Part shown: piece after piece, positions 35,633 to 45,670 of the stretch | Layout: each line of letters opens with the position of its first letter | How positions within the stretch are numbered: position 1 is the stretch's first letter | DNA from: Archivesica marissinica | Taxonomy: Eukaryota > Mollusca > Bivalvia > Venerida > Vesicomyidae | DNA: 64,000 nt | Assembly (NCBI GenBank): GCA_014843695.1 | Contig: CM026393.1 | Location: forward strand, 4,938,324-5,002,323 | Direction: 5' to 3' | Program-made: the position numbers and the translations under genes | Notes under the pieces: model-generated | Told to the model about the DNA's origin: nothing | The model's database searches: none | The model's input: the letters and a program-made list of their open reading frames with translations, nothing else

Positions 35633-35904
35633 CTGAAAATAAAGACCCGCAATGAGGCTCGCTGTGTACTCATGGAGTCCATTATGTAAGTCCTCCCAAG
35701 TGTTGACGTTTAAAATGCCAGTCACAAATATAAACAATCTGAATGTTGAATTATTTTGACTAAAAGCATCTCAGACCAGAATGGCAGGCCCTGATACTGA
35801 ATGATAGATTGAAAGACAATCAATCATGTTACATACCTAACAAATAACCCATTATGTATGATGAAATAAATAAGAAGAACTATTGACACCATGGTTGTTG
35901 GGTG

Positions 35905-36500
35905 TTTCGTCAAACTACAAATTCGTCAAACTTACTATTGTGTATAAAACAGGTAGTCGTTTCGCCAACCTTATTTATATAGTAGTTTATTGTTATGGTC
36001 GCGGAGGTGTTTTATCACCTCTGCGTTCCCAAACAAACTACTACATAAATAGTAGACGAAACACTAACAAGGCAATTATGCCTATTATTGAAAAATCTAT
36101 TATGATATTAGAAGTCATCTAGGTTCCTGACTAGATTGGTGTCTTTAGATGCCTGTCACGTGCAATTAATTGGATCGTAATTTCCTTTTGATTATAATTG
36201 CAGTTATAACGATAGAGCGCATTTAGTTGTAAGCAAACAATATTCAAATTTATTTTAAATTTATTTATTGTAAAACAAACACATTTAGTGAACTAAATTA
36301 AAGTGACTGCGTTTTCAAATCATCATCATGAATACACAATCCCACTTGATATTGGCCTTGATGTTACTCAAATCAATAGTATTCTATAGTATTGAGCTAT
36401 AACCATTAAAAGGTGTGATATACTGTATTATCAGATTGCCGAAACATCCAGTCCAGGTAGTACATAACATCAGTTTGACGAAACCGTAGGTTGACGAAAG
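35905..36500. mobile_element. ~600-bp non-coding TIR element with repeated TTCGTCAAAC ends
   Basis: The left end has GTTTCGTCAAACTAC, then TTCGTCAAACTTAC, then a weaker GTTTCGCCAACC. The right end, reverse complemented, has CTTTCGTCAACCTAC, then GTTTCGTCAAACTGA, then GTTTCGGCAATC. The ends are thus inverted copies of a short motif repeated in tandem. The interior is AT-rich and non-coding. It lies in the intron between the THAP and DDE exons. Confidence 0.6.
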
Positions 36501-36658
36501 CTCCGTAAATCGACACAAGCATTACCCCTCCCACTCTCTTATATTATAAATAAATTATCAGTGTCACTGTGGGTACTTTCGTTTTGAAATAAATCAAATA
36601 GCAGCAATGAAACATGTTACAGGTGAGAAATTATACAGTTTTTATAATATTATCATAC

Positions 36659-36866
36659 CGAAAATAGTCTCCTTTATGTAGTCATCTGGTGTGAAGTGTT
36701 TCTTACATACGACGGAAGACTTTGTTGGTGTCCACATTTTCATTGTATTTTCATCATAAAGTCGTCGAACAGCCTGTACCCATTTCGCCCTTCTTATAGG
36801 ATCACCCGGATACGCATGCCCTCCTCTTTCATGACAACCCGGTACGGAACAACACGTTTGCGGCAT
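36659..36866 (-). CDS. THAP zinc-finger exon of the ISL2EU-like transposase
   Basis: The minus-strand ATG at 36866 opens MPQTCCSVPGC. Signature positions follow: a Cys pair (C6, C11), a Trp (KWVQA), and VVCKKHF (C-x2-H), ending PDDYIKETIF. This is the C2CH THAP DNA-binding domain. The exon stops at TTTTCG|GTATGA with one leftover base that matches the next exon's phase. The frame is intact. The domain would bind the element's terminal DNA. A host THAP gene is possible, but the phase-matched DDE exon downstream favours a transposase. Confidence 0.85.
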
Positions 36867-37389
36867 ATTAATAATTAATAACTGAATTTTTAGAACACGG
36901 AAGTAAATTTCCTTTGTTTTATGCGAGATAAATCTAGAGGCAATCCGAATGATGGACCGGGACACATTGCGCCACCTAGGAAGTAACGACGGGTGCTGGT
37001 CAAAACGACTTCAGTGACGTCTCGGCCCCACGACAACTCGGCCCTACGACATCTCGGCCCCAGACACCTCGGCCCCATTTATTTTTGTATAGGGTATTTA
37101 TTTATAAAAAATATATCTATTTAATGGGCAGAAGGGTAATAAATGGTATATAAATGAATAATTACACCAAATTAGATATGTGTACGATTGAGTCTTACAA
37201 ATAGTACCTATGATAACCTATGTAATGGTAACATATATACATTGTTATTATAGATGTGTTAAACCTCTGTGGAATCTTAAATAAGAAAACAATGTCATAA
37301 CTTCATGTTTATTCATTTTTAGATAAAAATGCGTTCTTAAAAAAAATATACACAGAAAATATCCATGACTATGCAAAATCATTGATGAA

Positions 37390-38000
37390 TCACTCGATGT
37401 TACCAATGTAACATTTGGCCACCTCTGTCAGGTACTCTGACGTCTTCATGTCGCCGTCATCGTAGAGATCGTAACGTTCGTCGAGTCGGCCGTCCACACG
37501 TCGATACTTCTGTAGGCGATTTCTCACTAGAGCGTGCTCGCTGACCAGCTGGGCATTGATATCTAATAGACGGGCCTCTCGCAGGAGTAGTGGTATAAGA
37601 ATATAAAATTGCAGACAGGCTCGACCAGCCTTTGCGTTGATGCGTCTGTGCCTACCTATAAAAAACGAAAATGATCTAACCGGCTGTCGATAGACAGACC
37701 ACTCCCGCACTGACCATACACTGTTTCTTATCCACTGATGCTCAAGGTACTGGAACAGCTCGGTTAGTTCAGTCGTAGTCGCCTTTGACTTCAATGCGGC
37801 GAAGGCTCTGTCTATGTGTGTTGGTGGCAGGAATGGCAGGGCCAGCGTACGACGAATGAGTAGATGTAAACCCTCCCGGCGCTCGTACGTCGTTTTCAAA
37901 CCAACAGCGCCAACCTTCCGCAGAACGGCCTGAGCCCAGTGGAAACTGCACCCCTTCAGGGACGCATCAGGGAAGATCTCTCGTACCGCGCCCCACATAC
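37390..38000 (-). CDS. MULE transposase, last exon
   Basis: After GTTCCAG (38007-38001) the exon encodes GMWGAVREIFPDASLKGCSFHWAQAV. The G-C-x-F/H-W-x-Q motif follows the second catalytic Asp in Mutator-like transposases. A helical stretch follows with LPPTHIDRAFAALKSKA, RNSVWSVREWSVYRQPVRS (thumb-like) and RHRRINAKAG, up to TGA at 37392-37390. It has no frameshift over 202 codons. It joins in phase to exon 38146-38218. Confidence 0.8.
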
Positions 38001-38145
38001 CTGGAACAATCAGTTTAAATACATATTATTGTGACAGACACAAACAGACACAGCGTTAAATATGATCAAGTTTGTTATGTTCTCTTATATTACATTATAT
38101 TATGATGAGTGATTACGTTAATATACAGTCATTAATAATACTTAC

Positions 38146-38218
38146 CAGCTTCAAAGTCCATGACGAAACCTTGTACGTCCGGAGGTCCACCTAACACGTC
38201 GACGACCTTCTCAAGTAC
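38146..38218 (-). CDS. MULE transposase, middle exon
   Basis: A 73-nt exon between CTTACAG and GCTG|GTAAGT encodes VLEKVVDVLGGPPDVQGFVM, then DFEA. The Asp of MDFE is the second residue of the DDE triad. The extra base completes a Gly codon with the next exon. Confidence 0.75.
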
Positions 38219-38376
38219 CTGTAAGTAGACGACAATATAAATCCAATATCATTTTGCATGTATTCGGAAATTGGTAAACTTTCGACATTATATTTTAATA
38301 ATAATATTATTTTATTTATTGCGTATGTCATATAATTATGTATCAATATGTTCATGCCATATGTGTGTACACTTAC

Positions 38377-38643
38377 TGCCACGTAGTCGGATTTCCTCCT
38401 CGACATCATTACGTATACCAGTGGTACCTGCTTCATTGTATCGTCTTTCCGGATGAAGGCGTGTATAGTGAAGAGCTGGTAGAATGGGGCGCGACATATC
38501 TTGAATGTCCCATCCATGTACCACCGGTTGGAGCGACGTAGTACAGATAACTGTGATTCCGATGCAAATACCAGGTGTCTTTCGCCGTCAACCCGGACGT
38601 CTCCTACCAAGAATTCGGGGCCCCCAATGTGTGCCGTGTTGAT
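38377..38643 (-). CDS. MULE transposase, first visible exon
   Basis: Bounded by TTTGCAG (38650-38644) and GTGGCA|GTAAGT, this 89-codon exon contains HLVFASESQLSVLRRSNRWY, then MDGTFK with the first catalytic Asp, then QLFTIHAFIRKDDTMKQVPL and VYVMMSRRKSDY. All are typical of MULE transposases. The frame is also open upstream to an ATG at 38694, so the start is undecided. The FLYWCH or other DNA-binding N-terminus usual in these proteins is absent; only 165 bp separate the exon from the right TIR. Confidence 0.8.
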
Positions 38644-38849
38644 CTGCAAATATAGCATTACAATACAGACTTTGCAATTATGATAATCAATCAATATATT
38701 TTATTTGGCATAGACATATTTCTCATTAAATTATGTAAATATAGATCAATAAACCCTACTGTTGACACTTGTGCGTTATACTATATACATGACATGACAT
38801 ATCGTTATCGTGGGGCCGACGTGTCGTGGGGCCGAGATGACGCTTTACC

Positions 38850-39016
38850 GTCAAAACGTACCCAAGTCAAAACGTACCCGCATTTTAAGTCAAAACGTAC
38901 CCAACTATAAGTCAAAACGTACCCATTCTTTGGTCAAAACGTACCCGCATTTTAAGTCAAAACGTACCCAACGATAAGTCAAAACGTACCCATTCTTTGG
39001 TCAAAACGTACCCACT
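38850..39016. repeat. Tandem GTCAAAACGTACCC array, end of a second MULE
   Basis: Seven or so copies of gtcaaaacgtaccc are separated by short spacers (gcattttaa, aactataa, attctttg) that alternate in a regular order. The first 19 bases, GTCAAAACGTACCCAAGTC, occur inverted at 52118-52136. A truncated MULE transposase C-terminus lies just inside at 39102-39395. Confidence 0.75.
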
Positions 39017-39101
39017 CAAGAAGTAAATCGTTGGCCATTTGGAATTTTAAACAGAACTAAACAAGTATATACAGAATATATGTTTTATTTATTATGTGTG
39101 T

Positions 39102-39405
39102 TCAAATTATTAAATTACAAACTTCGAACAGTATAGACGTATCACTATAGGTGTAGGTCGGCGCATACACTGCTGAGAGCTTCTTCAGAAGGCGGGACGT
39201 CGAGATCTGCCCTGCCGTGTAGTCGTCCCAGATCCCGAAGATCATGGCCTGCATCGACCTGGTCGCCTTCCGCTGACGCTTCTTCAGCTTCTTCTCTGAG
39301 ACCAATCGGACCTGCAGCGGTAGTAGAGTGGTTTCATCGTGAAGGCTCTTCACCAGATGGTAGAATGGCGGAGGTTGCCCACTACGATAGTTCAAACGGC
39401 GATGC
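39102..39405 (-). pseudogene. MULE transposase C-terminal fragment
   Basis: The frame from about 39395 to a stop at 39102 reads GQPPPFYHLVKSLHDETTLL, then VRLVSEKKLKKRQRK and IFGIWDDYTAGQIST. This matches the C-terminal region that follows the RHRR(I/L)N segment in MULE-type transposases. It is parallel to, but diverged from, the end of the gene at 37390-38000. It is cut upstream by the SINE at 39411. Confidence 0.65.
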
Positions 39406-39410
39406 TATCC

Positions 39411-39698
39411 TGTGTGTTTTACGTTTATTTATCGTCGCTACCGGTTGCCCATATGAGCGACGCCTCCTGAAGAGATTAGTTATTTTAGATTTTGGAGGAT
39501 AGTGTATGATACAGACAGAGACCCATTCCAGAGTCTTCTCTGGTTCTTTTACGTGCACGGTGTAAAGCACTGACACGAGACCCCGGATTAACGCCCATCT
39601 GAAAGACTGTTAATTTTATTAGGGTCAGACGGGAGATCAAACCTGCGATCCCTGGATTACCAGTCCAGCGTGTTACCACTGGACTACATATCCGTCTG
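39411..39698 (-). repeat. tRNA-derived SINE, family 1
   Basis: Near full-length, minus orientation, with tRNA-like head at 39698-39620 (B box GGTTTGATC) and tail ending gcgacgataaataaacgtaaaacacaca. It truncates the MULE fragment and abuts the 3' end of LINE-A at 39700. Confidence 0.75.
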
Positions 39699-39699
39699 G

Positions 39700-40714
39700 A
39701 ATAAAAAACAAAACTTTATTAAAACAGTATACATGTGTTATTGTTGTTAAATTTCATATTTTCATTTTGTTTAAGGTAATCATTTTATGATCACAGACAA
39801 ACTCACATTCCAAGGTCTTCAACCAACACCAATTAACCCGGATTAATCAATCACATCCAATTATCATTGATCAATCGGCCATCATATCTGCAAACACAAA
39901 CACTCCAGCATTATCATGAATTAAAGCAAGCGTGTTTCCAATTACCAACACAAACAAATTAACAAATATCAATTTTTTTTATGCAATCTATAACTCACAG
40001 GAAAAAATACCTTCTACTTCTACTTCAATACTGCCCAGGGCTAATGCATCACGGGCAAGTGACATCATCAAAATGGTTAAGAGCTCAAGGCGTATGTACA
40101 GTTAAAAACTGATAAAAACGTGTCAAGTGTCTAGGCTGTTAGTTTTTACAGACGAAGGCCAAACTCGATGTGGTCTGCACCAGGTCAGGAGGAAGCGCAT
40201 TCCAGTCCCTGATGGTACGAGGAATGAAGCTGTTCTTGTACTGTTCATAACTGGTGTGCAATTGGATGTAGGCTAAGTCGTGTGTTCTTGTGCGGCCGGT
40301 GGAGGTTGTGACATACTCTGGGATGATGACTGGAGACAGATTGTTGGTAGCTTTGTAAAATGTTACTAGTCGTGTGTTGGTTCTGCGTTGTTGTAGAGGT
40401 GGCCATTGTAGTTGATCAAGCATGGATGTTGCACTTTCCATGTAGGAGTAGACACCAGTGACAAAACTGGCGCCCTTGCGTTGAACTTTTTCTAAGGCTT
40501 GAATATCTTGTTTAAAGTAAGGATCCCAAACTGAAGATGAGTACTCCAAATGTGGTCGAACAAGTGATGTGAATGCCCTTGATTTCACTTCTTGGCTACA
40601 TCCATAAAGATGTCTTCTCAGTAGGTTTAGAATCTTGTTGGCTTTGCCAGTTATGTTGCTGATGTGAGTTTTCCATGTTAAATCTGAGGTCAATTCCACT
40701 CCAAGGTACGGATG
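39700..40714 (-). pseudogene. LINE-A, 3' portion left of the LINE-B block
   Basis: On the minus strand, ELTSDLTWKTHISNITGKAN, LVRPHLEYSSSVWDPYFKQD and PRTIRDWNALPPDLV encode the RT C-terminus. A 3' UTR follows and ends with AATAAAG and a T-rich tail near 39700. The coding part stops abruptly at 40714 against LINE-B. Bases 39909-40714 are repeated almost exactly at 49201-50014, where LINE-A continues to its endonuclease. Confidence 0.8.
39909..40714. repeat. Long direct repeat flanking the LINE-B block, left copy
   Basis: This 806-bp segment (cattatcatgaattaaagc... to ...ccaaggtacggatg) matches 49201-50014 with roughly a dozen substitutions and a 7-bp indel near 40168. It ends exactly where LINE-B1 starts. 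The right copy begins exactly where LINE-B2 ends. Confidence 0.9.
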
Positions 40715-43700
40715 GTGTATTATATACTTATGGCAGAAAGACGTGTTTTCAAATGGATCTTAAAATTATCGATATTTCTGTAGATTCAGGATGCTAACTA
40801 TAACAAAATTGATATGAAAATGGATGTGAATATATTTCCGATGTATCTGTGTGTATGGAATTTAAAAATTAAACTGAATTAGTGCGGACATTTGAAGATA
40901 CTTATTGTAAACTTTTCAAAATATGAACAACGGATTTATTTTAACCGTGTATTTTTGGATCAATCTACCCAACCTACAATATACAGCCGCGTAATGTCAT
41001 AGATTTCACCAAAAAAATTTACGGTGAACTTTTTATAGATTTTTTGGTAAACACATACATGTGTATGCTAAATGGTAGAAGTGGTTCTGTAGATAAATTT
41101 ACTTCTGTTTCTGTGAAAAGGTCATCCGTAGTTGATTACTGTATTACTACACATGATAATATGTGCAATCTGACTGACTTTTCGGTTACGTTAACGTCAC
41201 AACTAGTAAATACCTCTGGTTATCTACATTAGTTAACACCAACTAGTATGCCAGATCATTCAATGCTGTCATGGAATATTGTTAGTAACGCATTTACAGA
41301 GGAATATGATGTACATGAGCATCATTCTTACGATAAGTTTGACCTTGGAAATGTTAATAATTCTTTCATGAGTAGTTCTGAAATCTTAGTACAAGTAAAT
41401 AAGGTCATTGATACGTTGGAACAGGGATTTCGTACTCAGAATGATATTAATCTTGTATATAGTGAATGGTGTACAATTTTGAAACAGAACATGTATAATG
41501 ACATTCCTTATAAAACTATTGTAAGTAGCAGTAAAAATAAAAAACATAGACCTGGTAAACCTTGGTGGAGTGGTTATCTAACAAATTTATGGTCTAAATT
41601 ATGTATTGTAGAACGTAAATGGCTGAATTGTTGTAATAGAAATGACAAAGTTAGATTTAAAGCAGAATATGTACTAGCCCGTAAGCTATTTGACCAGGAA
41701 GTTCAAAAAGCCAAACGATTTTATTGGTTTACTATGCAAAATGAACTTTTAACAGATTGTAATGTTGACCAATCTAAGTTTTGGCAGTCAATTGGAAAGA
41801 TTGGAGTTGGTCACTGTAAAAATAAATTAATACCTATGCAAATAATTCTGGATGATGGTTCTACTTCCTCATGTATTGATGACGTTTTACATAAATGGAA
41901 ACGCGATTTCAGTTCTCTGTTTAATAGACATGATAGAGTAAATGTAAATGATTCGCTGCCAACTCAGCCTGATCTTAATAATGATGACATACCATTTAAT
42001 GAGTCTATTTCTCTATTAGAAGTCAAGAAAGCTGTAGATAACGCAAAGCCTGGTAAAGCTTGCGGAATAGATGAAATTCCAGCTGAAGTATTAAAGAACG
42101 ATACTACTGTTATATTTTTGCACGCCTTATATAATATTTGTTTTGAAAATAGCATTGTTCCTACTATATGGAGTCAGTGTATTATTAACCCAATACCAAA
42201 ATCTACAACAGCTGATCCTAGAGACCCTATGTCATATAGAGGAATTGCTTTAGCATGTACAATGTATAATATATACTGTACTATTTTGAATAATAGACTC
42301 AGTTCGTGGGTAGAAGATAGTGGCATTGTAGCAGATGAGCAGAATGGCTTCCGGAAAAAGCGTAGTACTTCGGATCAAATTTCTTCTTTGGTAAATATAA
42401 TTGAAACACGAAAGAGGCTCAGAAAATCTACCTTTACTGCTTTTATCGATTTTCGTAAAGCATATGACTTTATTAATAGGTCTAAATTATGGACAAGGTT
42501 AAATGAAACGGGTGTTTCTGGTAAAATGTTATTAGCCATTAAGTCACTCTACTCATCTGTCGCCTCATGTGTTAGAATCAATTATTTTAAAACTGAATGG
42601 TTTGATGTGCATTGTGGACTGAGACAGGGCTGTGTGTTATCACCGTTATTGTTTAACCTCTACGTTAATGATTTAGCAATTTACTTAAAATCACTTAATG
42701 TTGGTATTAAAATAGATGATGAACTTGTCTGTATACTTCTATATGCTGATGACATCGTTTTACTAGCTGAAAACGCACAAGATCTACAAGTATTGTTAAA
42801 CTCACTATACGATTGGTGTTGTCTTAATGATATGTCAATTAATATTGGTAAAAGTAACATTATACATTTTCGTCCAGAACGTGAAAATAGATCTGATTAT
42901 TTATTTAAGTGTGGACATGACCAGTTGGCAACTGTTGATAGATATACTTACCTCGGGGTTGTGCTGCATGAGCACCTAGATCTAAATGTTACAGCTAAAA
43001 TGGTTGCTCAAAGTGCAAGTCGTGCATTAGGTTTACTGATTGCTAAGTGCAAAATGATAGGTGGAGTACCTTATAACGTATTTACCAAATTATACGATTC
43101 AATCGTTTGGCCTGTAATTGCTTATGGTGCTTCAGTCTGGGGTTTTAAAACATTTACATGTATAAATGCAGTCCAAAACCGAGCTATGAGATTTTTCTGG
43201 GTGTTGGAAAATACACGTATAATGCTGCGGTCTCAGGAGAAATGGGTTGGATTCCACCTACTGTCCGTCAATGGAAGTCTATTGCATTATTTTGGACACG
43301 GTTAGCTAATACGAACAATTCTAGACTGAATAAACGTATTGCACTCTGGGCAAACATTAAATCTGCTAATTGCAAAAACTGGTTTTATTTCGTCAAGAAG
43401 CATTTTGCAGATCATAATTTGGTTGAATTTTGTAATTTGTCTGTACCCATATCTAAACACACATTTGTAAATCGTGTAGAAAAATCTGATATGGTAAAAT
43501 ATGTAGCAGAGTGGTCTTCCTCTATAACTAGCGTTTCTGGTACATCCGGAAGAGGTCGCAATAAATTAAGAACATATTGTACATTTAAAACTGATTTTCG
43601 AACTGAGGAATATTGTAACCTAATTTTACCTACAAGACATAGGTCTGCATATAGTAAATTTAGGTGTGGAGTTGCCCCAATTCGCATAGAAACTGGAAGG

Positions 43701-44187
43701 TATGAAAATCTACATTTAGAAGATCGCAAATGTCCGTTTTGTAGTGTTTTGGAAGATGAACGCCATGTACTATTATAATGTATCATATACACTGACCTTA
43801 GAACTGTTCTTTTTGAAAAGGCAGTGTTGTATGAATTCAACTTCCTTAATTTAAGCAAAACTGATCAACTTATTTTTCTGTTTACTGATCCATATCTAAT
43901 TAGAATTTGTGCCAAGACCTGTTTTAATATACTTCAACGACGCTACTTTTACCTTTGTAAATAATATATGATTTATTTTTTAAATATATGTGTTGATACC
44001 TTTTATTTATCACACGAAACAGCTGCTAATTAGTTCATTCTCGATCTGATCGAGGCTGATAATTGATATTTTAAAATATTTCTTAATATGCACATTAGTG
44101 CCCTCTTTTCCATTTCAGTGTTTGAATATGTATATATTTTATGTAATGTACATGGATGAGACATAAATAAAGATTAAATCCTAAATC
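40715..44187 (+). mobile_element. LINE-B1, 5'-truncated non-LTR retrotransposon
   Basis: Plus-strand element starting inside the endonuclease domain and running through a reverse transcriptase to a C-terminal Cys motif. It ends near 44187 with aataaagattaaatcc. ORF1 and most of the endonuclease are missing. Its 3' end differs from that of LINE-B2, so the two are related but distinct subfamilies. Confidence 0.75.
41044..43778 (+). pseudogene. LINE-B1 ORF2: endonuclease tail and reverse transcriptase
   Basis: The end of the APE-type endonuclease is visible as VKRSSVVDY and PDHSMLSW (about 41120-41275), broken by a stop at 41230. The long frame 41248-43305 holds the RT: AKPGKACGIDEIPAEVLKN, IINPIPKS, NGFRKKRSTSDQISSL, TAFIDFRKAYDFINR, GLRQGCVLSPLLFNLYVND and the active site YADDIVLL (about 42740). 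A frameshift near 43200-43260 moves the C-terminus into the frame ending at 43778, where CPFCSVLEDERHVLL forms a Cys/His motif. No RNase H was recognised. Confidence 0.88.
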
Positions 44188-44318
44188 CAACCATGTTTTG
44201 TTAATGCCCCGAAGCAGAAATTTATTTCCTTTCAGTAGATAATTGGAGGCAATTTTGGATTTACGAACTATGTCAGTGTGATCAGTTCTACAATAGCGTA
44301 TCCTATAATCGATGATCA

Positions 44319-45615
44319 ATGCCTGCGAAGAAAAATAATAAATACAAAAATAAGAGAGAGTTACCCTCTCCTGACAACTCAACAAACACCCCCGTGAAAC
44401 GTCCAGATGCTAAAATATCGCCATCTGTAACTACGGGTACACATAGCATGTCGTCCCAAGGTTATATACAGCCGATGAACATGGCGAATATGAACAACAT
44501 AAATACATACCAAACACCATCGGACTCTTTCTACAACCTATCCCCAGGATCGGTACCCCTTCCCCCACCCCCGCTCCACCAGCAATCCATGCATCAGTAC
44601 CAATCGCAACAGCAGCCGCAATATGCTCCACTAATGGCTCAGCAACCTGTAATTCAGAGCTCAACAGAGAAATTTCATCAGTTTGTGGTCGAAAGGTTGA
44701 ATTCCTTAGACACTCGTTTAAATAAATTAGACTCCATTGAAGCCCAGTTGTCGACACTGTCAAATAAACTAACGAGTATTGATGTTCGAGTTACAACCAT
44801 TGAAACCTCAAATATTGATGTGCAATCGAGATTGACCGACGTTGAGGTAAGTCGATCTTTTGACTCGAAGACTAGTGATGAAATCAAAGCTAAACATTCA
44901 TTACTTGAGCAGGAATTACAGACTGAGCGCGAGAGAGTGAAGTCAATTTCAGCTGAGTTTCATTCCTTGAAAGCGGTGTCGAATGATCTAGATGATCTCA
45001 AATCACGTTCAATGAGGATGCAATCTTCTATTTCATGGTATTCCAGAAGAAAAATCATTTGAATTGAGAAAAGCCGAAAATTGTGTTTCTCTTATCTTGG
45101 ATTACCTACAAGATACTCTTGGTATTCTTGATGCCCACCACTCTATAAAAATCGAAAGAGCACATAGACTTTCACCTAGGTACGTTAATGACAAAACTCG
45201 CCCTGTGGTGGTGATGTTCAATCATTACCCGGACAAAGTGTTGGTAAAGCAACGCTCCCAGGAATTATGGAAGGTATACCACTCGGCGAAGTCCTCGCCG
45301 AGTGTACCACCCACTTCCGGTGCCTCCTCGGCACCAATCACGTCCGAAACCGGTGAAACAATGGATACGACCAATTCACTGAGAGGAGATGAACCCAAAG
45401 GAGCTACATCATCCCCGAAACCGTCGAAACCAAAGATCAGTGTATCGGATCAATTTACGAAGTCCGTACAGGATCGCAGAAAGCAATTACTTCCGGCAAT
45501 GATCAAAGCCAAAAAGGCTGGTAAAACTGCCTATTTGGCGCATGACAAACTGTACATTGAGAAAAAAATGTATAATATTGAAACAGTATCAGCCTCTGGT
45601 TACAGTGAAAGCTAG
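44319..45615 (+). pseudogene. LINE-B2 ORF1: L1-type RNA-binding protein, one frameshift
   Basis: The N-terminus is basic and Pro/Gln/Met-rich (KKNNKYKNKREL, then PLPPPPLHQQSMHQYQSQQ). It is followed by a coiled coil (about residues 115-240, EKFHQFVVERLNSLDTRLNK...). After a small indel near 45018-45025 the frame 45064-45615 gives IKIERAHRLSP, RPVVVMF and FTKSVQDRRKQLLPAMIKA with KTAYLAHDKLYI. This is the RRM/C-terminal arrangement of L1-like ORF1 proteins, which coat LINE RNA. Confidence 0.82.
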
Positions 45616-45670
45616 GAAAGTGATCAGAGTCAATTAACTTTCCTTATTATGGAATGTACAGGGTATTGCT

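Larger units (their letters stand above)
33569..36980. mobile_element. ISL2EU-like DNA transposon, internally deleted
   Basis: A plus-strand SWIM-YqaJ gene (to 35083) and a minus-strand THAP-DDE transposase gene (36866 to about 35050) converge tail to tail. A THAP/DDE_4-type transposase paired with a YqaJ-type nuclease is, to my knowledge, the known content of ISL2EU elements of the PIF/Harbinger-related group. Both genes are cut at their 3' ends near 35050-35080, where the transposase stops before its catalytic core. This indicates an internal deletion. Terminal repeats were not found. A small TIR element (35905-36500) has inserted in the transposase intron. Confidence 0.65.
37015..38838 (-). 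mobile_element. Compact Mutator-like (MULE) element with repetitive TIRs
   Basis: The left end (about 37017-37076) is tctcggccccacgac followed by diverged copies (aactcggccctacgac, atctcggccccagac, cctcggccccatt). The right end (about 38808-38838) is the inverted form (gtggggccgacgtgtcgtggggccgaga). TGACG flanks both ends (37012-37016 and 38839-38843) and may be a short target duplication. The interior carries a three-exon minus-strand MULE transposase. The total is about 1.8 kb, short for an autonomous MULE. Confidence 0.7.
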
